From the NCBI GenBank assembly GCA_002314915.1, contig DCHU01000081.1:300-57628 (forward strand): a stretch of 57,329 nt of DNA, read 5' to 3'. Under the pieces are notes generated by a model. The model saw only the letters and a list, made by a program, of their open reading frames with translations. It made no database searches and was not told where the DNA came from. A program made the position numbers and the translations under genes. Positions 9,063 to 17,243 of this stretch are shown here, piece by piece. The stretch comes from Caryophanales bacterium UBA1744. Its GTDB lineage: Bacteria > Bacillota_I > Bacilli_A > RFN20 > CAG-826. Position 1 is the first letter of the stretch; each line of letters opens with the position of its first letter.

Positions 9063-10225
9063 GTAAAACCAGTTTTAAGAACTTCCTTAAGTTAATGCCG
9101 ATGCGCAAAGAGAAGGTGGATGAGGCTCAAAACACTCCAAAGGAATATTCATTCGTCGGCAACACGATCGCTCGCATAAATCACCCTAAGGTCCAACATG
9201 TAATCATTACGAACGTTGAGGATGTGGCTAACGGCATGAAGAGATACACATTTTCTCCCGACACGGAATTAGGAACGGAGTCACTTGCGCCATTTACGTC
9301 TGGACAATATGTTTCCGTTAAGTATCAAATCGGAAACGTTAGAACAACAAGACCATATTCGCTCTGCTCATCAAATGGAGAATACCAAATCGCCATCAAG
9401 AAAGATCCTAATGGACTTACATCATCATATGTATTTGATAATTGGTCCATCGGAACAAAAGTGGATATATCTGCTCCAGAGGGTTGGTTCTGTTATCAGC
9501 CTGTAAGGGACTTCAAGAATGTTGTTGCCTTGGCGGGTGGCAGTGGAATAACCCCATTCCTGTCATTGGCAAAGACGATTAAAGAGGGCAAAGTAGACAT
9601 AAACCTAACCCTTATTTACGGATGCCGAAACAGAAGCGAAATTGCCTTCAAGGATGAATTCGATTCAATCGCTTCCTCGTGTCCTAATTTCAAAGTGGTG
9701 TATGTACTAAGCGATGAGGAAGCGGAAGGCTATCCACATGGTTTCATAACCAAAGAAATTATTAAAGATAACGCATCAGATTTCGATAACACCTCATTCT
9801 TTGTCTGCGGGCCAAAGGCTATGTATAACGCCGTCTTGAAAGACTTAAGGGACATGGGTATAAATAGGCGTCATATAAGGTGCGAACTCTTTGGAGAAAC
9901 GCATGATATTAAAGAATTCTCTGATTGTCCTCAAAACGTCCAAAAAGCGGTAGAAATCACAGTAAAGATACAAGATCGGGTGTATAAAGTAGTGGCAGAT
10001 ACCTCAAAAACGATTTTGCGTAACTTAGAGGACGCCGGAATAGCTGTATTGAGCAAATGCCGCAGCGGTGTTTGCGGATTCTGCCATTCATCGCTAGTTG
10101 AAGGAAGTGTCTATATACCAAAGGCAATGGATGCCCTAAGAGAGGCGGATAAGCTATACAACCAAATCCATCCCTGCAGCGCATTCGCACTGAGCGATAT
10201 AACGATAATCGTTGCAAAGGCATAA
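9059..10225 (+). CDS. FAD/NAD(P)-binding oxidoreductase with C-terminal [2Fe-2S] domain
   Basis: 388 residues in three modules. An FAD-binding barrel carries R-P-Y-S-L (about residue 100). A nucleotide-binding domain carries G-G-S-G-I-T-P and C-G-P-K-A-M-Y. A plant-type [2Fe-2S] ferredoxin domain (about residues 300-388) has Cys spaced C-x4-C-x2-C and a distal C in H-P-C-S-A. This is the layout of class IA/IB reductases such as Hcr and phenol-hydroxylase reductases, which pass electrons from NAD(P)H to a partner enzyme. The start at 9059 is chosen over a GTG at 9050 because AAGGAG at 9045-9050 sits at the right distance. Coupling to the upstream FAD enzyme suggests a dedicated electron-transfer pair. 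Confidence 0.82.
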   Translation: MSKTSFKNFLKLMPMRKEKVDEAQNTPKEYSFVGNTIARINHPKVQHVIITNVEDVANGMKRYTFSPDTELGTESLAPFTSGQYVSVKYQIGNVRTTRPYSLCSSNGEYQIAIKKDPNGLTSSYVFDNWSIGTKVDISAPEGWFCYQPVRDFKNVVALAGGSGITPFLSLAKTIKEGKVDINLTLIYGCRNRSEIAFKDEFDSIASSCPNFKVVYVLSDEEAEGYPHGFITKEIIKDNASDFDNTSFFVCGPKAMYNAVLKDLRDMGINRRHIRCELFGETHDIKEFSDCPQNVQKAVEITVKIQDRVYKVVADTSKTILRNLEDAGIAVLSKCRSGVCGFCHSSLVEGSVYIPKAMDALREADKLYNQIHPCSAFALSDITIIVAKA

Positions 10226-10226
10226 G

Positions 10227-10262
10227 AAAAAGTGGTCACCAGGCGATGACCACTTTCTTTTT
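10227..10262. terminator. Bidirectional terminator between convergent genes
   Basis: The stem AAAGTGGTCA / TGACCACTTT is flanked by A-rich and T-rich runs, between the redox pair (+) and the GH3 gene (-). Confidence 0.85.
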
Positions 10263-13182
10263 ACTGTTTAGGATTTGCTTTTTTGTATTTTCTCGATTTG
10301 AGAACCCACATTGCTAAGCATCCGACAAAGCTGAATGAGAAGATGATTGTGAGTGCGGTTGGAACTGAAACGATCTTTGCTGCTCTAACAGCGACCTTTG
10401 TTTCCGCTCCAATGCCGTTCATAGCAGCACTGTTAACGATATTGTATGCGTTGTATTTTGAGGCTTCCTGCAATCCAGAGATGAACTCTGCATCGCCTTT
10501 GGCTTTGACCATATGCTTTTCAGGTACCTTCATCATTGCATCATATAACGATGTTCCAGCGAGGACTCCATCGACTCCGTTCATATAACCGAAGTATGCG
10601 TTATCGGTGATATTGAATCCCGTTGATCCCCATTCTCCACGGAAGACGTTTCTCATGAGGTTCGTGTGAGCGCCGCACCATGTAGCTCCGATTCTTGAGT
10701 AGGAGTTCATAACGCCCGCTCTATTGTCTTCCTCGATGATCCTCTGGAATGGCTTGAGGTAGATTTCTCTTAATGTCTGCTCATTTGCCCAGGTACCAAG
10801 TCCTCCACGGTTCTCTTCGCAGTCATTGACAACGAAGTGCTTCATCTCAACAGAGACTCCCTTATCAAGAATAGCTTTGTCTTGGTGTAATGCGATATAT
10901 GAGGCTAAGACTGGATCTTCAGAGTAGTACTCAAAGTTTCTTCCTCCATATGGAGTTCTGTGAGTGTTGTTCCCAGGTCCATATAATCCTGTAATTCCGT
11001 CGAGTAAGCAGTCGTTACCCATACATCTTCCGACTTCTTTTGCGATGTCGACATTATATGTTGCCGCAAGGACGTCACATGATGTGATAGCCATAGCATC
11101 AAAGCTGCCCATTCCGAAGAATCCGGTGTATCCCTGAGGACCGTTTTCTTGTCTTGTTTGAGGTAACTGCAGTGATTTGACGCCGTATGTTACATGGAAT
11201 CCGTTTGCAACAAAGTTTATTAACTCATCAATGCTCATCTGCTGGATGAATTCATCCCACTTTGCGTCATCGAATTCTACGCCTATCATGTCATAGGCTT
11301 TAATGCCTGCCTTGACGCCTGTTTTTGGCATAAGTGATTTTGGTGATTTTGCGTTTTGATGAACCTGCAAAGCAAGGTCAGCGAGAAGTGGACTTGTTAG
11401 GCCAAGTTTAACTGAATCAGTTGGTAGTGTGCCTGTCCAGTCATTTCTTGAAACATATTTGAAGGTATCCTTAACTGAGCTTCCTTCATATAGTGTAAGG
11501 TCCGCCTTATCGAATTGATTCTCGATTTTAGTCCCATTTTTACTCTTAGAGTAATCAAGGGTTTCAGCTGATGCAAACAGTTCGATGTGTGTTTTCACTT
11601 TGCTGATTGGTGAACCGATGGCGTCGCTTCTTGAATTCAAAATATCTTTTGTTCTAATGATATTGTTGATTGCTTCATGCGACCCATCCGCAACGGTGAA
11701 GTAATAAGTTCCGTTTTCATAGATGTACGTCTTTTTGTTATATGCATCGTATGAAGCTAGGTCCCTCTTATCCACCGAGATTGTTTTTGTCTTGGTTTCT
11801 CCAGGCGCTAATTCAACCTTATCAAAGGCTGCAAGCATTACAGAGGACTTCTCGATATGGTTCTCTTTGTCATAATCCGTATATGGTGTCTGAGCATAAA
11901 CCTGAATGGTATCCTTACCTGCAACTGTACCGGTATTTTCAACCTTAACAGTAACCTCGAATGTGCTATCAGTTTCTTCTAAGTCTGTGATGGACTCTTT
12001 GAACGTTGTGTAGTTAAGGCCATATCCGAATGGGAACGCAACTTCATCGGAATATTTGTATGTACCTGCGTTTCCTTTTTCTAGGCAGTAATCTTCATAT
12101 CTTGTTTCGAAGTATCTATAGCCAACGTAGATGCCTTCTTGGTATACGACATAGTTCTGCTGCATGTTGTTAAGCTTTGCATCTTCGGCACCGCCATAAA
12201 CTTGTGTCTTGAAGTTCTTCATTGCTGGAGCGGCAAAGTTGTCATAGCAGAATGTGTCTGGTAAGCATCCTGACGGATTAACCGCGCCAACGAGAATGTC
12301 TGCAACAGCGTTGATGCCGGTTGATCCAACGCCGCCGATCCATAGAGTTGCATCAACCCCATATCTATTGTCTTTTAAGAAATCCAATTGGATTGCATTT
12401 GATGAGTTGAGTAAAACGACGATTTTTTTAATCTTTCCATCATCTTTCAAAGACTTGATATGGAGCATCATCTCCTTTTCATTATCATCTAATGCGAGGT
12501 AGTTTGGATTGGTAACAAGGTCAGCTCCTTCTCCACCAACACGTGAGATAACAACTATTGCTGCATCGCCATATTCTTCGACACTCTTAAGCGTTGTTTC
12601 ATCATAGATGGACCATGGAGCCTCTCCTGTGCCTGAACTTGATCCATCGAACATGGAACTGGATTTGCGGTTGTATTTTTTGGCAGCGCCTGTTTTGTAG
12701 AAATCCCAAAGGGTTTCGTTTACCTTGAAACCGGAGTCTTCTAATGCGGTTTTTAGGGTAGGAGCCTTGGAAACGTCGACAGCAGCGGAACCTGTACCGC
12801 CATAAACAAGGTTAACTGAGCTAGTTGAGAAGCAACTTACTTTTGAACCGTTTGCAAGAGGCAATGCATTTGCTTCATTTGTGAGAAGTGTTGCGCCTTC
12901 TGCTTCGATTTGCTCAACGAGCTCGTTCTCATGCTTGATTCTTGCCTCATCTTCTTTGAGGTCTGCATCAACGTCAAAATAAATAGCTGAACTATCTTTT
13001 TTCTTGAGTGTGCTAGTTGAGTCTCCTCCCAAACAAATAAAAGGGTTTGGTGCATAATTACCTATCGCAAGAACTCCTGTGGATATCGCTAGGAATACAC
13101 CCGATAAAATGGTTAGACCATTAAAAGGACGAATGGATTTCCTCAGTCCCTTCTTCCAGATTTTCTTTTCTTCTTTATTCAT
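10261..13182 (-). CDS. Membrane-tethered glycoside hydrolase family 3 with permuted domains
   Basis: 973 residues. The domain order is inverted relative to most GH3 enzymes. The alpha/beta sandwich comes first (about residues 90-350; A-T-L-L-T-N-E-A-N-A-L-P-L), then a fibronectin-III-like domain (about 400-520), then the TIM barrel (about 640-900; Y-G-G-R-N-F-E-Y-Y-S-E-D-P and K-H-F-V-V-N-D-C-E-x-N-R). The likely nucleophile is the Asp of I-T-D-N-A at about 860. Permuted GH3 beta-glucosidases are known from rumen bacteria. One hydrophobic helix lies near each end (about residues 20-42 and 938-960), flanked by Lys/Arg, so the catalytic part should be outside and anchored twice. The ribosome binding site is GGAAGGAG. 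Substrate is unknown; beta-glucoside or beta-xyloside is likely. Confidence 0.88.
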   Translation of the reverse strand: MNKEEKKIWKKGLRKSIRPFNGLTILSGVFLAISTGVLAIGNYAPNPFICLGGDSTSTLKKKDSSAIYFDVDADLKEDEARIKHENELVEQIEAEGATLLTNEANALPLANGSKVSCFSTSSVNLVYGGTGSAAVDVSKAPTLKTALEDSGFKVNETLWDFYKTGAAKKYNRKSSSMFDGSSSGTGEAPWSIYDETTLKSVEEYGDAAIVVISRVGGEGADLVTNPNYLALDDNEKEMMLHIKSLKDDGKIKKIVVLLNSSNAIQLDFLKDNRYGVDATLWIGGVGSTGINAVADILVGAVNPSGCLPDTFCYDNFAAPAMKNFKTQVYGGAEDAKLNNMQQNYVVYQEGIYVGYRYFETRYEDYCLEKGNAGTYKYSDEVAFPFGYGLNYTTFKESITDLEETDSTFEVTVKVENTGTVAGKDTIQVYAQTPYTDYDKENHIEKSSVMLAAFDKVELAPGETKTKTISVDKRDLASYDAYNKKTYIYENGTYYFTVADGSHEAINNIIRTKDILNSRSDAIGSPISKVKTHIELFASAETLDYSKSKNGTKIENQFDKADLTLYEGSSVKDTFKYVSRNDWTGTLPTDSVKLGLTSPLLADLALQVHQNAKSPKSLMPKTGVKAGIKAYDMIGVEFDDAKWDEFIQQMSIDELINFVANGFHVTYGVKSLQLPQTRQENGPQGYTGFFGMGSFDAMAITSCDVLAATYNVDIAKEVGRCMGNDCLLDGITGLYGPGNNTHRTPYGGRNFEYYSEDPVLASYIALHQDKAILDKGVSVEMKHFVVNDCEENRGGLGTWANEQTLREIYLKPFQRIIEEDNRAGVMNSYSRIGATWCGAHTNLMRNVFRGEWGSTGFNITDNAYFGYMNGVDGVLAGTSLYDAMMKVPEKHMVKAKGDAEFISGLQEASKYNAYNIVNSAAMNGIGAETKVAVRAAKIVSVPTALTIIFSFSFVGCLAMWVLKSRKYKKANPKQ

Positions 13183-13215
13183 GTGTTCTCCTTCCTCACA
13201 AGTAAAGAATTCTAT

Positions 13216-13234
13216 CTGCTTACATTATAAGCAG
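13216..13234 (-). promoter_or_regulatory. Promoter -10 with overlapping inverted repeat upstream of the GH3 gene
   Basis: On the minus strand CTGCTTA-TAATG-TAAGCAG (7-bp arms) contains a TATAAT -10 box, with a TTAAAG-like -35 17 bases upstream. The symmetry suggests a repressor site that blocks the GH3 promoter. The rest of the 13183-13422 gap shows no other gene. Confidence 0.5.
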
Positions 13235-13393
13235 GCTTTTATTCTTCTTTAAGTTAACTTTATTGTTGAATCATCACGTTGGCTTTGTCAATTTATAGGT
13301 TTATTTGAGGTTCAAAATACCTTATTATGTTCGTCTTTAAAGACGAGTTTGAAACTTTCGTCATATTTATCGAACCATAACATTCATATTTTG

Positions 13394-13400
13394 ATAGAAT
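13394..13400 (+). promoter_or_regulatory. Extended -10 promoter
   Basis: TAGAAT at 13395-13400 is preceded by TGA (extended -10). Transcription would start about 16 bases before the ATG at 13423. Confidence 0.45.
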
Positions 13401-13422
13401 GTTAACTGCTTATAGAGAGATT

Positions 13423-14880
13423 ATGGCCACAAGAACAACGGATAAAAACGGAAAACAGAAGAAATCTGGTGCTAAAAAGTACCTTCTTTATTTCGCTTTG
13501 GTTATCGGACTAACATCCGCTTCTCTTTGTTTCTCTTTCTATTCAGCTGGAGATGGAAATATTGGTGATGGCGTTATGACAATTGGTAACGCAATCATTT
13601 CCGCAAACACGATATGGATGGCTGTAATTGGCGTACTTATGGTGCTCGTATTTGTGCTGCAGGGTTTAATTATTCAGATATTCTGCCGTTTATACACAAG
13701 ACATTACCATCTTCACCAAGGTGTTGCTAACGCCTTGGTAGGCTCTTTCTACAACAACGTTACCCCTGGATCTACTGGCGGACAGGTCATGCAGGTTTAT
13801 ACGATGAAACGTCAAGGAATAGAGGTTTCTAACGCCGCATCGATTATGGTCATGTGGTTCATTCTTTACCAATTCTCGCTCATCATTTTCGACGTTGCAG
13901 CAATCGGATTTGAATGGAACACAATCATGTCCATTAAATCAATCACAATTCCAGGATTCCAAATCGGAGAGTGGGGAGGCGAAATTCCAATGTTGCCTCT
14001 CATTGTCGTTGGCTTCGTTGTCAATATATCGGTTATTCTTTTGCTGTTCTTAATGAGTTATTCCCGTAGACTCCATAACTTCATCATGCATCACGGAATT
14101 GGCCTTGGAGCTAAACTTAAGCTCATCAAAAATCCTGATAAGATGAGGGAAAACCTCCGTGTTCAGGTCGAAAACTTCAAGATTGAATTAAGACGTTTGC
14201 AATCTAACATTCCTGTTACAATCCTTGTCATTGCTCTTTTCCTTATTGTTTGGACTATCCTTTTCTCTATTCCATACTTCGCTGGACTTGCTCTAGATGC
14301 ATTCGGATATGGATATAGGTTCAACCTTGGAAATATGTATGATTTCTGTTTCCGTTCGGCGTTCCAACAGATGGTAGCAGGTCTTGTTCCGCTTCCTGGC
14401 AATGCTGGTGTTTCTGAACTTGTTTTCGCTGCCATGTTCAATGACGTATTCGTTGAAACAATTGCCTATACCGAAGCGGGAATATCGATTGTTAGAGGAA
14501 CCTCAGGTAACGTTATGGCTGCTCAGATTATATGGAGATTCTCAACGTATTACTTTGTCCTCGTTATCTCTGGCCTTGTTGCTTCTCTTTACCATTCCAA
14601 TGTTGAGGATAATATCAAATATGCAAATATGCAGACATTTGTCGATTTGCAGATTTCCACATACGAAGATCGTAGGGCATCTTCAGATACTTTGTATGAA
14701 ACGAAACAATTGTCTCGTAAAGAAGTTAGGGCGATGCTTGGAATGACCGAGAGGAACCTGTTCCCGCAAAAAGTGGATACTTGGGCAATCGACACGGGTG
14801 ATGATTTCATTGGTCCTTTGCCGACTAAGAAAAAGAGGCCAACACGCGAAATTACGGTAGATGATTTGCGAGATGATTAA
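13423..14880 (+). CDS. LPG-synthase-type (UPF0104/YbhN-like) integral membrane protein
   Basis: 485 residues with about eight hydrophobic helices. Hallmarks of the lysylphosphatidylglycerol synthase TM family are present: N-N-V-T-P-G-S-T-G-G-Q near residue 115 and P-L-P-G-N-A-G-V-S-E near residue 330. In MprF this module flips aminoacyl-lipids; the soluble aminoacyl-transferase domain is absent here, and the C-terminus is a charged cytoplasmic tail of about 90 residues. Stand-alone members are thought to act in lipid or glycan-lipid transport, but the substrate cannot be read from sequence. The ATG at 13423 with AGAGAGA upstream is preferred to the ATG at 13399, which overlaps the -10 box. 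The recX promoter follows directly. Confidence 0.82.
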   Translation: MATRTTDKNGKQKKSGAKKYLLYFALVIGLTSASLCFSFYSAGDGNIGDGVMTIGNAIISANTIWMAVIGVLMVLVFVLQGLIIQIFCRLYTRHYHLHQGVANALVGSFYNNVTPGSTGGQVMQVYTMKRQGIEVSNAASIMVMWFILYQFSLIIFDVAAIGFEWNTIMSIKSITIPGFQIGEWGGEIPMLPLIVVGFVVNISVILLLFLMSYSRRLHNFIMHHGIGLGAKLKLIKNPDKMRENLRVQVENFKIELRRLQSNIPVTILVIALFLIVWTILFSIPYFAGLALDAFGYGYRFNLGNMYDFCFRSAFQQMVAGLVPLPGNAGVSELVFAAMFNDVFVETIAYTEAGISIVRGTSGNVMAAQIIWRFSTYYFVLVISGLVASLYHSNVEDNIKYANMQTFVDLQISTYEDRRASSDTLYETKQLSRKEVRAMLGMTERNLFPQKVDTWAIDTGDDFIGPLPTKKKRPTREITVDDLRDD

Positions 14881-14881
14881 T

Positions 14882-14923
14882 TTTTAGGGTAAAAAATCGA
14901 AAAAATCCGGTAGTAATTAATAG
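14882..14923 (+). promoter_or_regulatory. recX promoter with TTTTAGGG/A-tract motif
   Basis: TTTTAGGG at 14882-14889 runs into TAAAAAATCGA. A -10-like TAGTAAT starts 29 bases after the motif's first T. The same motif and spacing occur before recA and before the ABC gene at 47255. AGAGGA (14922-14927) is the recX ribosome binding site. Confidence 0.65.
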
Positions 14924-14933
14924 AGGACATTTT

Positions 14934-15716
14934 GTGACAGGCAAAAGAGAAATAGTCGAAATCAAATTCAACAAGAAAGGACAGGCTGTCGTTCAGTTTG
15001 GAGCCGAGTCTTTAACAATACCTCCAAACGTCTTCACTAACTATTACTTATTTGAAGGCAAAGAGATATCAGAAGACGATATTAAGAAGATTAAAAAAGA
15101 GATATCAAATGAGACTCTATACAAATACGGATTGAGACTTGCTTGCAAAATGTCTTACTCAACAAAAGAAGTTCGAGATAAGTTAAACGCTAAAGGTGAC
15201 GACAAACTTGCCACCAAAGCGGTCATCAATAGGTTAAAAGAGGCCGGATTCCTTGACGATGAGAGCTATGCTCTCGAATACAAAGAGGAAAAAGAGAAAG
15301 CCTGCTTTGGAAAGAATAGAATTCTTGACGCCTTAAGATTTGATAAAGGCGTCTCCGATTCAATTATCAATTCGCTCAGGTTCAAGGATGAAGAAGAGCA
15401 TGCATCTCGCTATTTGCACGCTATCGAGAACAAGTATTCAAGAATCTCATACCAAGAGAAAAAGAGAAAAGTCCATGACTCTTTGATCAGGAGAGGATTT
15501 GATGGACATGTGGCATATTCAGTTCTTAATGAACTGACAACGAATAAGAGTGAAGAAAAGAAAAATCTCGAAAAGATTGCATTTAATACCCTAAATAAAT
15601 ACAAAGCCAAGTATAATGAGAGGGAAGCAAGACAAAAGACCTTTGAGTCTCTCATGAGAAAAGGCTATAGCAGCAAGGATATTATTAGGACGCTGGAGGA
15701 TTTAGCAAATGACTAG
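14934..15716 (+). CDS. recX: Regulatory protein RecX
   Basis: 260 residues, the usual length for Firmicutes RecX. It contains three-helix repeats with the typical pattern R-L-K-E-A-G-F-L-D-D-E-S-Y-A, followed by K-x-R-I-x-D-A-L and two further repeat units (S-L-I-R-R-G-F-D-x-x-V and S-L-M-R-K-G-Y-S-x-x-D-I). RecX binds RecA filaments and limits recombinase activity. The start is GTG at 14934 with AGAGGA 6-7 bases upstream. The gene overlaps yhaM by 8 bases. recA lies about 26 kb away, but both genes share the TTTTAGGG promoter motif, which supports joint regulation. Confidence 0.88.
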   Translation: MTGKREIVEIKFNKKGQAVVQFGAESLTIPPNVFTNYYLFEGKEISEDDIKKIKKEISNETLYKYGLRLACKMSYSTKEVRDKLNAKGDDKLATKAVINRLKEAGFLDDESYALEYKEEKEKACFGKNRILDALRFDKGVSDSIINSLRFKDEEEHASRYLHAIENKYSRISYQEKKRKVHDSLIRRGFDGHVAYSVLNELTTNKSEEKKNLEKIAFNTLNKYKAKYNEREARQKTFESLMRKGYSSKDIIRTLEDLAND

Positions 15717-16656
15717 CATTAAGGAATTACAGGAAAACACACAGGTTACGACTCAGTTGCTCGTAATCAACGTTACAAAAGGCGTAACAAACCAATCAAA
15801 ACCATACATGACAATTCAGTTCCAGGATGCAACGGGAACGGTTGATGGCAAGAAATGGGACTACACAGATGAGGATGTAGCCGTATTTGTACCGGGAAAT
15901 GTTGTAGAGGTAACATGTGAAGTTATCGAGTACAAAGCCGCAAAACAGCTTAAAGTATTGAGAGGCGTTGCTGTTCCTATGGATCAGATTGACTCATCAC
16001 TCTTCGTTCCTTCTGCACCGGTTTCAAAAGAGGAACTCATCAACAAACTTACTGGCTATGTTAATTCCCTCAAAGAAGGAGACGTTAAGACAATCGTCAC
16101 CCATTTGCTCAGAAAGCATTATAAGGAATATATCGATTGGCCAGCAGCAGTTAGAAATCATCACAACTTCGTTTCGGGATTGGTGTATCATTCGCTCTGC
16201 ATGGCTGATACAGCTGAAGCCATCTGCGCTTTATACCCTTCAATCAATAGAGACATCGTTATCGGTGTTTGTTTGATTCATGACTTAGGCAAAGTCATTG
16301 AGTTATCGGGACCTGTTGCAACTAAGTTCACCCTTGAAGGAAAGCTCTTAGGTCATATTTCAATTGAGCAGGCTGAAGTAAGAGAAGCAGCTCATGAACT
16401 TGGATTAACAGGTGAGATTCCAACCCTTATGGAACATATGGTCTTATCCCATCACTCAAAGCCAGATTTTGGTTCACCAATCATGCCGCTCACAAGAGAA
16501 GCCTTAGTGGTCGCTATGGTCGATGATCTTGATGCTAAGATGAATATCTTAGATAAGGCATACGATGTCATTCAGCCAGGAGAATTCACCTCCAAACTCA
16601 TGACAATGGACGATAGATACTTCTATAAGCCACTCTACACCGCAAAAGACGAATAA
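15709..16656 (+). CDS. yhaM: 3'-5' exoribonuclease YhaM
   Basis: 315 residues. An N-terminal OB-fold (about 10-90; V-D-G-K-K-W-D, Y-K-A-A-K-Q-L-K-V) is followed by an HD domain with H-H-N-F-V-S-G-L-x-x-H-S, L-I-H-D-L-G-K and a distal H-H-S-K-P-D. This is the YhaM/CBF1 arrangement. The enzyme is a metal-dependent 3'-5' exoribonuclease of Gram-positive RNA turnover that also acts on DNA. It is co-transcribed with recX by overlap and ends at a terminator shared with the convergent HIT gene. Confidence 0.92.
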   Translation: MTSIKELQENTQVTTQLLVINVTKGVTNQSKPYMTIQFQDATGTVDGKKWDYTDEDVAVFVPGNVVEVTCEVIEYKAAKQLKVLRGVAVPMDQIDSSLFVPSAPVSKEELINKLTGYVNSLKEGDVKTIVTHLLRKHYKEYIDWPAAVRNHHNFVSGLVYHSLCMADTAEAICALYPSINRDIVIGVCLIHDLGKVIELSGPVATKFTLEGKLLGHISIEQAEVREAAHELGLTGEIPTLMEHMVLSHHSKPDFGSPIMPLTREALVVAMVDDLDAKMNILDKAYDVIQPGEFTSKLMTMDDRYFYKPLYTAKDE

Positions 16657-16663
16657 TTATTAA

Positions 16664-16700
16664 GAAAAAGCCCCAAAACAAGTCGTTTGGGGCTTTTAGT
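16664..16700. terminator. Bidirectional terminator
   Basis: AAAAGCCCCAAA / TTTGGGGCTTTT is a 12-bp stem with A- and T-rich flanks, between yhaM (+) and the HIT gene (-). Confidence 0.9.
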
Positions 16701-16716
16701 TTGCTTAGATTGATAC

Positions 16717-17124
16717 TTAAAGGTTGCTGTTGATTTCGTTGGCGAGAGCTTTGAAATCGATAGAAGAAGTGTCATGCTCTTTGAATGCCATGACAAGGTT
16801 CTCGTCATTACCAGTTCTTGGGATAACGTGGACATGGAAGTGGAAGACTGTTTGCCCTGCCGCTTCGTTTGCGTTAGCAAGAATGTTTACGCCTTTAGCG
16901 CCCATCTTCATGAGGGCCTTACCGATATTTCTGGCTACTTTGAATACTCTCTCAACCGTTTCATCATCTGCTTCTAAGATGTTGGCGCAGTGCTTCTTTG
17001 GGATGACCAAAGTGTGTCCTGTTGTAACCTGTGATAAATCTAAAAATGCCAAGACATCATCGTCTTCATAAACCTTTGCGCATGGGATGTCGCCATTAGC
17101 AATTAAACAAAATACGTCGCTCAT
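16717..17124 (-). CDS. HIT family nucleotide-binding hydrolase
   Basis: 135 residues. It has the histidine triad H-F-H-V-H-V-I-P-R near the C-terminus, an N-terminal C-x-I-A-N-G-D-I-P substrate strand, and G-H-T-L-V-I-P-K-K-H in the middle, as in HinT/Hit proteins. These hydrolyse AMP-linked amines or phosphoramidates such as adenylated intermediates. The start at 17124 is chosen over an upstream ATG at 17205 because AAGAGG lies just before it and the extra 27 residues do not match the family. Confidence 0.9.
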   Translation of the reverse strand: MSDVFCLIANGDIPCAKVYEDDDVLAFLDLSQVTTGHTLVIPKKHCANILEADDETVERVFKVARNIGKALMKMGAKGVNILANANEAAGQTVFHFHVHVIPRTGNDENLVMAFKEHDTSSIDFKALANEINSNL

Positions 17125-17202
17125 ATAAATACCTCTTGGGAAAAGTATAAACCTTTCTTCTATATCTTTAATAATAAATACGCGCACACACGTATATAGG
17201 GA

Positions 17203-17231
17203 CAAAAAAAGAGGCAGGATTAACTGCCTCT
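17203..17231 (-). terminator. Rho-independent terminator of the two-lipoprotein operon
   Basis: Read on the minus strand, GAGGCAG-TTAATC-CTGCCTC is followed by seven T. Confidence 0.85.
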
Positions 17232-17243
17232 AATTTTTAGTGA

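Noticed and set aside
13399..13422. Upstream ATG of the LPG-synthase-type gene
   Set aside because: It overlaps the -10 box, so it would not be transcribed; the ATG at 13423 has an AGAGAGA site.
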